Under the pieces are notes generated by a model. It saw nothing but the letters and a program-made list of their open reading frames with translations. It ran no database searches and was not told where the DNA came from. From JADJOY01 sp964450125 (GTDB lineage: Bacteria > JADJOY01), in the NCBI GenBank assembly GCA_964450125.1, contig CAYVDO010000325.1:1-9212 (forward strand): DNA of 9,212 nucleotides, in the 5' to 3' direction. Position 1 is the first letter of the stretch, and each line of letters starts with the position of its first letter. The position numbers and the translations under genes were made by a program. Shown here piece by piece: positions 1 through 6,708 of the stretch.

Positions 1-9
1 CATCAAGCG

Positions 10-52
10 AGGAGCCTGTCGGCGTGCGAAGCACATTTTCCGACAGGCTCCT
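10..52. repeat. Perfect 13-bp inverted repeat with nested hairpin
   Basis: The arm AGGAGCCTGTCGG (10-22) is repeated as its exact reverse complement at 40-52, enclosing 17 bases. Inside the loop a second small hairpin, GTGC-GAA-GCAC (24-34), can form, so the whole element could fold as a long stem with an internal bulge containing ATTTT. Neither side of the outer stem is followed by a run of T, so it does not look like a simple intrinsic terminator in either direction. It lies beyond the likely terminator of the leftward CBS gene. It may be a dispersed intergenic palindrome of REP type, a backup terminator or an RNA stability hairpin. The structure itself is certain; its role is not. Confidence 0.6.
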
Positions 53-58
53 AGCCCT

Positions 59-82
59 GAAAAGAGCGCTTCGCGCGCCCTT
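59..82 (-). terminator. Probable intrinsic terminator of the leftward CBS/GH1 genes
   Basis: Read on the minus strand, AAGGGCGC (82-75), loop GCGAA and GCGCTCTT (69-62) form an 8-bp stem with one G-U pair. The stem ends in TT and is followed by TT then C, giving a short U-rich tail (CTCTTTTC). It begins about 15 bases after the stop codon of the CBS-ACT gene, which is the expected place for its terminator. On the plus strand the same hairpin has an A-C mismatch and no T-tract, so it favours the minus direction. The U-tract is short, so termination may be partial. Confidence 0.5.
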
Positions 83-97
83 CAGGACCAGCGCAGC

Positions 98-756
98 TCA
101 AGCCGCGATGGGATCGTCGTACACGACGCTTTCCACGCGATGTCCGGAAGCCCAGATGCCATCGAGAAAGGCCGCCGTGCGCGGTCCCGCAACCTGCACG
201 ATCGCCACGCGATGCCCGCCGTGGTGGGAGGTCACCACGCTGAGCAGCTCGACCTCATGCTGTTTCGCGAGCGCCACCACGGTGCCGAAGACGTCCTCGT
301 GGGTCGCGATCGCGAAGTTGATCCGGACGCCCTGCGTCCGCGGCCCGAGCAGCGCCACGAACGCGCGGGTGACGTCGTTACCCGTGATCATGCCCACCAG
401 GCGACCGGAGCGAACGACCGGCAGCGCGTGAATGCGCGCGATACCAGCTCCTGCGCCGCGCGCTCGATGGGCGCGCCCGGCTCGACCGTGATCGGATGCC
501 GCGTCATGACGTCGGAGACCGGCCGATCGAGGCCAGCCGGCAAGCGGGCGTTGCCCCGTGGATTGATCTCGCGCGGGTGCGCTCGCGCCACGTCGTAGGT
601 GGAAACGATGCACACCAGGATCGCGCCGCCGGGATCGGGCCGGATGACCGGCACGTGACGGACGTGATGCCGCGCCGTGTCGGCGACCACCGACGAGATC
701 CGGCTCTCCGGAGTCGCGGTGATCGGATGGTCGGTCATCCAGTCGTGGACCAACAC
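98..756 (-). pseudogene. CBS-CBS-ACT domain protein (AcuB-like architecture), frameshifted
   Basis: From the GTG at 756-754 the reading frame gives a CBS domain (about residues 1-60, beginning LVHDWMTDHPITATP) and a second CBS domain starting DVMTRHPITVEPGAPIERA. At about 434-441 the frame is lost. The rest of CBS2 (RIHALPVVRSGRLVGMITGNDV) and an ACT-like C-terminal domain (about residues 143-219, starting VRINFAIATHEDVFGTV) continue in another frame to the TGA at 100-98. Restoring one base in the GCGCGC run gives an unbroken protein of 219 residues. That is close to the roughly 214 residues of Bacillus AcuB, which has the same CBS-CBS-ACT order. CBS pairs usually bind adenine nucleotides and ACT domains bind small ligands, so a regulatory or ligand-sensing cytoplasmic role is likely; the specific target is unknown. 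The gene lies 71 bases downstream of the GH1 gene on the same strand and may be co-transcribed with it. The break may be a genuine mutation or a one-base sequencing or assembly error. If it is an error, this is an intact CDS. Confidence 0.8.
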
Positions 757-770
757 GTGCCTCACCTCCC
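757..770 (-). promoter_or_regulatory. Strong ribosome binding site fixing the GTG start of the CBS gene
   Basis: On the minus strand GGGAGGTGAG (770-761) is followed by GCAC and then GTG (756-754). The GGAGG core lies 8 bases before the GTG. This is the best Shine-Dalgarno match in the window. It selects the GTG over the ATG of the downstream DWMTD motif, which would leave the first CBS domain short. Confidence 0.7.
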
Positions 771-827
771 GAGGGAGAAATCGGCAGATCGCCGCCCGGA
801 CTGAAGCCGCGCGGCTGCTCTCGGGGT

Positions 828-2219
828 CTACACCACCCGCTGCTGGCGGATGCACTCCGAGTACCAGGCCGCGCTGGCCTTGGGGATGCGGCGTTGGGTC
901 TCGTAGTCCACGTAGACCAGGCCGAAGCGCTTGCTCGTGCCCCACGACCACTCGAAGTTGTCGAGCAGGCTCCAAGCGCAATACCCGCGCACGGGATAGC
1001 CCTCGGCCACGGCGCGGGAGAGCTGGCGCAGGTAGCTGCGCAGGTAGACGATCCTGTCGAGGTCGATCACCTCGCCACGTGCATCGAGCGCGTCGCGCGC
1101 GGCACAACCGTTCTCGCTCACGAACAACGCACCGCGAAAACCGAGGGTGTCGACCGCGTGGCGCACCGCCCAGTAGAGCGCCTCGGGCACCACGTCGAGC
1201 CACGGCATGTCGAGCTTCGGATAGCCGCTCGGAAACGGCAGGACCTCGAAGCCCGTGGCGTCGTCCGCTGCCCGCACGTATTGGCCCGTGTACACGTTGA
1301 GGCCGAGCTCGTCGAGCGGCTGACCGATGAGCTCGAGGTCGCCCTCTTCCATCGCCGGCATGTGGCCCTGCGCTTGCGCTGCCGCCACGAAGCGCGGCTC
1401 GTAGCGGCCGGTGAGCGCCGGCACCAGCACGCCGCCGTTGGTCCCGAGCACCCCGACGGCGCGCTCGGCCGCGGCGACGTCGGCATCGCTCTCGCGGTAC
1501 GGCACGGGCACAGCGAGATTGTCGACCAGACTCACCCGACACGCCCGTGGCGCGTGGGCACGGATCGCCTGGACCGCGAGCCCGTGACCGACGAGCGCGT
1601 GGTGCGACGTCTGCCACACCTCGCGTCGCGAGCCCACCTCGACGCCTGGCGCGTGAAAGCCCGGCTTACCGACGTCGTACGAGAAATGCGTGAAGCAGGC
1701 GATCTCGTTCAGGGTCGTGAAGCGGACCACGCGATCGCCCAGCGCCCGCACCACCACCGCCGCATAGTCGGCGAAATCGTGCGCCATGCGGCGCGAACGC
1801 CAGCCGCCGTAGCGCGCTTCGAGGGCCTGGGGGTGGTCCCAATGGTAGAGGGTGACGCGCGGCTCGATGCCGTGGCGTCCCAGCTCGTCGAGAAGCCGGC
1901 GGTAGAAGTCCAGCCCGCGCTGGTTCACTGCGCCAGTGCCCTCGGGGAAGACGCGTGGCCACGCCACCGAGAAGCGATAGACCCGAACCCCGAGCTCCGC
2001 CATGAGTGCCACGTCGGCGGGCATGCGGTGATAGTGGTCACACGCACGATCACCGGTGTCGCCACCGAGCACCCGAGCGGGTGTGTGGGCGAACTCGTCC
2101 CACACCGATGGCCCGCGTCCTCCTTCCGTCACGGCGCCTTCGATCTGGTACGCGGCCGTGGCCACACCCCATTCGAAGTCCACGGGAAACTCCGGATTCA
2201 TGGCGTTGCGCATCGGCAC
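828..2219 (-). CDS. GH1 family beta-glucosidase, cytoplasmic
   Basis: This 463-residue protein, usual in length for bacterial GH1, hydrolyses terminal beta-linked glucose (or related) residues with retention of configuration. The N-terminal GH1 signature FEWGVATAAYQIEGA is at residues 15-29. Glycone-site residues are all visible: Gln25, His126 (in LYHWDHPQ), Asn171, Glu423 and Trp424 (in NFEWSWG). The acid/base is Glu172 in TLNEI and the nucleophile is Glu369 in VSENG. The residue after the acid/base is Ile, where most family members have Pro. No signal peptide is present, so the enzyme should act in the cytoplasm on imported or phosphate-free disaccharides. The start is uncertain: GTG at 2219, ATG at 2213 and ATG at 2201 are in frame and none has a clear ribosome binding site; the conserved fold begins just after the last. 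The gene diverges from opgG and precedes the CBS-ACT gene. The natural substrate (for example sophorose, cellobiose or laminaribiose) cannot be read from the sequence. Confidence 0.95.
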   Translation of the reverse strand: MPMRNAMNPEFPVDFEWGVATAAYQIEGAVTEGGRGPSVWDEFAHTPARVLGGDTGDRACDHYHRMPADVALMAELGVRVYRFSVAWPRVFPEGTGAVNQRGLDFYRRLLDELGRHGIEPRVTLYHWDHPQALEARYGGWRSRRMAHDFADYAAVVVRALGDRVVRFTTLNEIACFTHFSYDVGKPGFHAPGVEVGSRREVWQTSHHALVGHGLAVQAIRAHAPRACRVSLVDNLAVPVPYRESDADVAAAERAVGVLGTNGGVLVPALTGRYEPRFVAAAQAQGHMPAMEEGDLELIGQPLDELGLNVYTGQYVRAADDATGFEVLPFPSGYPKLDMPWLDVVPEALYWAVRHAVDTLGFRGALFVSENGCAARDALDARGEVIDLDRIVYLRSYLRQLSRAVAEGYPVRGYCAWSLLDNFEWSWGTSKRFGLVYVDYETQRRIPKASAAWYSECIRQQRVV

Positions 2220-2291
2220 CAGCCTGTCTTTGCTTGTCGATTCGCGTATGTGAGACTAGCTGCCTTTGTTCGCCGACCCCGAGCGAGATCC
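2220..2291. promoter_or_regulatory. Divergent intergenic region between the GH1 gene and opgG
   Basis: These 72 bases are the only non-coding DNA between the two outward-facing genes, so promoters for both must lie here or extend into the coding ends. It is more AT-rich than its flanks. On the plus strand TTGCTT (2230-2235) could be a weak -35 element, with a poor -10 (around GACTAG, 2253-2258) 17-18 bases downstream. No convincing sigma-70 pair, operator palindrome or riboswitch is visible. The promoter assignment is inferred from gene layout only. Confidence 0.35.
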
Positions 2292-3929
2292 ATGACAGCT
2301 CCCGAAACTCACCGTCGTTCGGCGTCGTGCATGGCGCTGGCCCTGGCGCTCGCCGCATCGTTCGCGGGCCCCGTGGCCGCGCAGACGCCATTCAGCCTCG
2401 AAACCGTGGTGGAGCGCGCGCGCAAGCTGGCCGCCGAGCCCTACCACGAGCCCAAGGGCCAAGTTCCCGATTGGCTGCTCAAGATCAGCTACGACCAATG
2501 GCGCGACATCCGCTTTCGGCCCGACGCCGCGCTGTGGGCCGATCGCCCCTCGCCGTATCGCAGCCAATTCTTCCACGCCGGACTCTTCTACAACAACACC
2601 ATCAAGATCAACGTCGTCGAGGGCACCTTGGTGCGCCCGCTCGACTTCAATCCCAATCAGTTCGACTACGGCCGCAACGAGTTCGCGAGCCAGGTGCCCC
2701 AGAATCTGGGCTTCGCCGGGTTCCGCCTGCACTCCAACTTCAAGACCAAGGAGTACTTCGACGAAGTGATCGTGTTCCTCGGCGCGAGCTACTTCCGCGC
2801 CGTGGGTCGTGACCACGTGTTCGGCCTGTCGGCCCGTGGTCTCGCCATCGACACCGCCGAATCTCGCGGCGAGGAATTCCCGCGCTTCACCGAGTTCTGG
2901 CTGGTGAGCCCCGTGCCGCGGCCGCGGCCTGCCGCCGAGCCGCCGAAGGACGCTGCCAAGGGCAAGAGCAAGGCGAAGGCGCCCAAGACCGCGGAGCAGC
3001 CCCGCGCCAATTACCCGGAAAACCCCAACGAAGCGACGGTCTACGCGCTGCTCGACAGCCCGAGCGCCACTGGCGCCTACCAGTTCAAGATCACCGCTGG
3101 CGAAGACACGATCGTGAAAGTGGACTCGCGCGTGTTCGCGCGCACCGAGATCAAGAAGCTCGGCATCGCACCGCTCACGTCGATGTTCTTCCACGGCGAG
3201 AACAGCGTGCGTCACTTCGACGATTTCCGTCCCGAGGTCCACGACTCGGACGGGCTGCAGATCGCCATGCGCAACGGCGAGTGGCTCTGGCGGCCCCTCG
3301 ACAATCCGAAGGAGCTCCGGGTGTCGAGCTTTCTGACGGAGAATCCCGCCGGGTTCGGGCTCGTCCAACGCGATCGCAGCTTCGACCACTTCCAGGATTT
3401 GGAGACCCACGCCGAGTCTCGTCCCAGCGTGTGGATTCAACCCGAGGGAAATTGGGGCGCCGGCCGCGTGGAGCTGGTCGAGATCCCGGTGTCGTCCGAG
3501 TTCAACGACAACATCGTCGCGTACTGGATACCGTCGTGGCCGGCAAAGGCCGGCGGCATGCTGGCGCAGGCCTACACGATGCATTGGTTCACCGACGATC
3601 CGGCGTTCCGTCCCGAGGGACGTGCCGTCGCCACGTTCCGCGACTCCGCGGGCAAGGACGACGAGCGCCGCTTCGTGATCGATTTCGAGGGCAAACGCCT
3701 CTCGGAGATTCCCGCCGATCGGGTGCTGCACGGCACGGTGAGCGTTGCGGGTGGCAGCGAGATGGCGGACATCGTCGAGCAACAGGTCGTGAAGAATCCG
3801 CACACCGGCGGGTGGCGACTCACCTTCAAGCTCGCGATCAAGAAACGCGGCCCCATCGATCTGCGCGCATTCATCGACGAGAAGGGTGAGGCGCTCACCG
3901 AGACTTGGACGTACCTGCTCGGATCGTGA
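2292..3929 (+). CDS. opgG: OpgG/MdoG, periplasmic osmoregulated glucan biosynthesis protein
   Basis: This 545-residue protein acts in the periplasm on the beta-1,2-glucan backbone made by OpgH. E. coli OpgG and its paralogue OpgD are now placed in glycoside hydrolase family GH186, with beta-1,2-glucanase activity. A Sec signal peptide is clear: n-region with HRR, a hydrophobic run MALALALAASFA, and an AxA-type site at VAA-Q (cleavage after about residue 30). The mature protein is OpgG-like throughout: YDQWRDIRFRPDAALW (68-83), FHAGLFYNN (94-102), YALLDSPSATGAYQF (251-265), FRPEVHDSDGL (312-322), WIQPEGNWGAG (381-391) and the C-terminal beta-sandwich. Residues about 207-247 hold a Pro/Lys/Ala-rich segment that E. 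coli OpgG (511 residues) lacks at this position, which accounts for most of the extra length. The ATG at 2292 has a weak GAGCGAG-like site; ATG 2331 (Met14) is an alternative that keeps the hydrophobic core. The open frame extends far upstream opposite the GH1 gene, but that part is not coding. The stop overlaps the opgH start by 4 bases. Confidence 0.96.
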   Translation: MTAPETHRRSASCMALALALAASFAGPVAAQTPFSLETVVERARKLAAEPYHEPKGQVPDWLLKISYDQWRDIRFRPDAALWADRPSPYRSQFFHAGLFYNNTIKINVVEGTLVRPLDFNPNQFDYGRNEFASQVPQNLGFAGFRLHSNFKTKEYFDEVIVFLGASYFRAVGRDHVFGLSARGLAIDTAESRGEEFPRFTEFWLVSPVPRPRPAAEPPKDAAKGKSKAKAPKTAEQPRANYPENPNEATVYALLDSPSATGAYQFKITAGEDTIVKVDSRVFARTEIKKLGIAPLTSMFFHGENSVRHFDDFRPEVHDSDGLQIAMRNGEWLWRPLDNPKELRVSSFLTENPAGFGLVQRDRSFDHFQDLETHAESRPSVWIQPEGNWGAGRVELVEIPVSSEFNDNIVAYWIPSWPAKAGGMLAQAYTMHWFTDDPAFRPEGRAVATFRDSAGKDDERRFVIDFEGKRLSEIPADRVLHGTVSVAGGSEMADIVEQQVVKNPHTGGWRLTFKLAIKKRGPIDLRAFIDEKGEALTETWTYLLGS

Positions 3930-6631
3930 CCGCATTCGACACCGCGACCGCTTCGAAGCACGCCCCGGCGGCTTCCACCACCGCGGGAAGCGACGCGCGC
4001 GTGCTGTCGCTTCCGGAAGAGCGCGTCCTCCAGGACTGGAAAGAGGCGCACGAGCGATCGCTCGCCTACTTGGCGGCGCTCGGGGTCGCCGAACCCACGC
4101 GCAGCCGGCTCGCCACCGACGCGGTCGCGCGGGCATTGTCCCTACCCTGGGAAACGGGAAGCGACGCCGTTCGCGAGACGCTTCGCGCGCTCCACGTGGT
4201 GGTCCGTGAGACTTATCCCGCCGCGGAAGACGCGGCGTTCGAGTCGGCTGAGGACGCATTCCTCGGCTGGCGCCTCGCGCATGCCGGACGCGGCGCACCC
4301 GGCGCGGTCGAGCGGCCGAGCTCCCCTGCCCCGAAGGGCGAGCCGCTGCGCTCCATGCCGCTGGTGTTTCGCCGATCGATGCGCTCCGACGAGACCCTCG
4401 AACGCAGCATGCTCAAGCGCTGGTGGCAGCGGCTCGCCGGACGACGAACCGCCGACGCGGCGACCCATCGACGGCCGCTTCGACAGGCGCGGAAGCAGCT
4501 TCCGTGGACGCGTGTCGCGCGCAGACGCCGCCTGCTGCTGTTTTCGTTGATCCTGCTGCCGACACTCGTCGCGAGCAACTTCATGGCCGAGGTGCTGCCA
4601 TACAAGGGGCGCACCGGGCTCGAGCTGGCGATCGTGGTGTTCTTCGGTGCGCTCTTCGGCTGGATCTCGATCGGGTTCTGGACCGCGACCTTGGGCTTCC
4701 TCAACCTGGTCCGAAAACGCGACAAGTTCGCCATCACGCACATCGAGCCTGGGTCCAGCGACGAGTCGGTGCACGGCCAGGCCGGACGCCCGCCCTGGCC
4801 CGACGAGGCTCTCGCCGCACGTACCGTCGTCATCATGCCGATCTGCAACGAGCCCGTGGAGCGCGTGTTCAGCGGATTGCGCGCGATCTACGATTCGCTG
4901 GCACGCACGGGACGCGAGCGCGAGTTCCATTTCTTCGTGCTCAGCGACACCGCCGACCCCACGCTGGCCGCTCACGAGGTCGAGGCCTGGTTCGAATGGT
5001 GCCGTGCCGTGGACGGCTTCGGCCGCATCTTCTACCGGCGCCGCAAGGTGCGCATCGAGCGCAAGAGCGGCAACGTCGCCGACTTCCTACGTCGTTGGGG
5101 AAGTCGCTACGAATTCATGATCAGCCTCGACGCCGACAGCCTCATGGCGGGTGAAACGCTGGTCAAGCTGGTCGACCTCGCCGAGCGCCATCCTGACGCT
5201 GGGCTCATCCAGACCGTGCCGGCCGCGGTCAATCGCACCTCGCTCTTGGCCCGCGTGCAGCAGTTCTCGAGTCACCTCTACGGCCCGATGTTCGCCGCCG
5301 GGCTCCACTACTGGCAGCTCGGCGACGGCCAGTACTGGGGACACAACACCATCATTCGCGTGAAGCCGTTCATGGATCATTGCGGCTTGCCGCGGCTGCC
5401 CGGAGTGGAGCCGTTGGGGGGCGAGATCCTGAGCCACGACTTCGTGGAAGCGGCCCTTCTCGGACGCGCCGGCTGGACGCTGTGGCTGGCATACGACCTG
5501 GGGGGCAGCTACGAGGAGGTCCCGAGCACGCTGCTCGAGGAAATGAAGCGTGACCGGCGTTGGTGCCAGGGAAACCTCCAGCATCTGCGCTTGCTCTTCA
5601 CCGAGGGCTTCTTCGGCCCGCACCGCATGCTCTTCCTGAACGGCGCGCTCTCGTACGTCTCGGCGCTCTTGTGGTTCACGTTTCTGGCGCTCAGCACCGT
5701 GGAGGCCGTGATCAACAAGATCCGCCCTCCCGAGTACTTCCCGCACGGCCGCGGACTCTTCCCGGAATGGCCGGTGTGGCGGCCCGACTGGGCGCTCTCG
5801 CTCGCCGCGGTGACAGCGGTGATCCTCTTCCTTCCGAAGCTCTTGAGCATCCTGCTGGTCATCTTCAAGAAGCGGCAGCTCAGGCAATTCGGCGGCTTCT
5901 TCGGCCTGTCGGCAAGCGTCCTCACGGAAATCCTGATGTCGAGCCTCATGGCTCCCATCCGCATGGTCTTTCACAGCCGCTACGTGGTCCTGAACCTTCT
6001 GGGGCGCACGGTGGGCTGGAAATCGGGCAGCCGCGACGAAGAGGACACCTCCTGGGGTGAGGCATTCCGGCACCACGTCGGCGACACGCTCTTCGCGAGC
6101 GCCTGGGGAGCGGGGCTCTACTGGCTCAACCCGGGCTACTTCTGGTGGGTCATGCCGATCATCGGCGCGCTCATGGTGTCGATCCCGATGTCGGTGTGGA
6201 CCAGCCGCACGACGCTCGGTACCAAAGCCCGGAAGCTCAATCTCTTCGTGATTCCCGAGGAGCACACGCCCCCGCAGGAGATGGTCGACCTGCACCGCTA
6301 CGTCGAGGTCGCGGAAGCCACGAAGTCCGCCCTACCGGAGCTGGAGAAGGATGGTTTCGTGCGCGCCGTGGTCGACCCCTACATGAACGCGCTACACCGC
6401 GCCGTGGCCGGACGCCGGCGCCGGGTCAAGCCCGGCGTGCGTGCCGCCAGACGACGGCTGATCGAGCGTGCGCTACGGGATGGCCCGGCCGTGCTCTCGC
6501 CACGCCAGCGCCGCTACCTGATGCACGATCCCGAAGCGATCGACGAGCTTCACGAGCGAGTCTGGTCCCTACCCGACCGCTTCGACGCCGCGCGCTGGGG
6601 CCGCCCCGGATCCCACCCCGGCCACGCCTGA
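3926..6631 (+). CDS. opgH: OpgH/MdoH, membrane glucan glucosyltransferase (GT2)
   Basis: This inner-membrane enzyme polymerises glucose from UDP-glucose into the osmoregulated periplasmic glucan backbone and is thought to export the chain. Starting at GTG 3926 it has 901 residues (E. coli OpgH has 847). The layout is as follows: a cytoplasmic N-terminal region of about 200 residues, two membrane segments (about 202-222 and 233-260), the GT2 catalytic domain, then several more membrane segments (about 568-592, 621-648, 662-692 and 721-758) and a basic cytoplasmic tail. Catalytic motifs of processive GT2 enzymes are all visible: Asp341 in VLSDTAD, DAD at 402-404, Asp505 in ILSHD, and RRWCQGN with Trp546. 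The GTG overlaps the opgG stop as GTGA, the usual coupling arrangement. A TTG at 3905 in the same frame would add seven residues; neither start has a well-spaced ribosome binding site. In E. coli the OpgH N-terminus also binds FtsZ; whether this divergent N-terminus does is unknown. Confidence 0.97.
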   Translation: MTAFDTATASKHAPAASTTAGSDARVLSLPEERVLQDWKEAHERSLAYLAALGVAEPTRSRLATDAVARALSLPWETGSDAVRETLRALHVVVRETYPAAEDAAFESAEDAFLGWRLAHAGRGAPGAVERPSSPAPKGEPLRSMPLVFRRSMRSDETLERSMLKRWWQRLAGRRTADAATHRRPLRQARKQLPWTRVARRRRLLLFSLILLPTLVASNFMAEVLPYKGRTGLELAIVVFFGALFGWISIGFWTATLGFLNLVRKRDKFAITHIEPGSSDESVHGQAGRPPWPDEALAARTVVIMPICNEPVERVFSGLRAIYDSLARTGREREFHFFVLSDTADPTLAAHEVEAWFEWCRAVDGFGRIFYRRRKVRIERKSGNVADFLRRWGSRYEFMISLDADSLMAGETLVKLVDLAERHPDAGLIQTVPAAVNRTSLLARVQQFSSHLYGPMFAAGLHYWQLGDGQYWGHNTIIRVKPFMDHCGLPRLPGVEPLGGEILSHDFVEAALLGRAGWTLWLAYDLGGSYEEVPSTLLEEMKRDRRWCQGNLQHLRLLFTEGFFGPHRMLFLNGALSYVSALLWFTFLALSTVEAVINKIRPPEYFPHGRGLFPEWPVWRPDWALSLAAVTAVILFLPKLLSILLVIFKKRQLRQFGGFFGLSASVLTEILMSSLMAPIRMVFHSRYVVLNLLGRTVGWKSGSRDEEDTSWGEAFRHHVGDTLFASAWGAGLYWLNPGYFWWVMPIIGALMVSIPMSVWTSRTTLGTKARKLNLFVIPEEHTPPQEMVDLHRYVEVAEATKSALPELEKDGFVRAVVDPYMNALHRAVAGRRRRVKPGVRAARRRLIERALRDGPAVLSPRQRRYLMHDPEAIDELHERVWSLPDRFDAARWGRPGSHPGHA

Positions 6632-6708
6632 CCGCGCGTATCCGTTTCAGACGCCTGCCGCGGCGGCGCCGTGCACGATCGGGCGGTGGACTCGCTACAT
6701 TGCGTGGA
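6632..6708 (+). other. Short opgH to binding-protein gene gap
   Basis: The 77 bases between opgH and the next rightward gene are GC-rich with small palindromes (GCCGCGGC, CGGCGCCG) but no hairpin followed by a T-tract, so no intrinsic terminator separates the genes. A TACATT (6695-6700) resembles a -10 element but has no good -35 partner. Read-through from opgGH into the transporter genes is therefore plausible, though a separate promoter cannot be excluded. Confidence 0.35.

Noticed and set aside
140..804. Several plus-strand ORFs of 100-207 codons over the CBS and GH1 genes
   Set aside because: They are antisense to genes with recognised domains, rich in Arg/Pro/Ser, and lack ribosome sites.
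805..816. Palindrome AGCCGCGCGGCT between the GH1 and CBS genes
   Set aside because: It is a 12-base GC palindrome with no loop, no extension and no T-tract in either direction. This is expected by chance at this GC content and is not enough for a terminator or operator.
894..2291. Long open plus-strand frame continuous with opgG, which would make a 1011-residue protein
   Set aside because: It lies exactly opposite the GH1 gene, shows no recognisable domain, and the real OpgG signal peptide begins at 2292. The open frame is a by-product of high GC third positions in GH1.
2256..4298. 680-codon minus-strand open frame
   Set aside because: It is antisense to opgG and the start of opgH, both clearly coding. 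Its translation is low-complexity Arg/Glu/His/Val-rich with no domain.
6145..6708. In-frame upstream extension of the binding protein
   Set aside because: It overlaps opgH in another frame and is Arg/Pro-rich. The lipoprotein signal belongs to the ATG at 6709.
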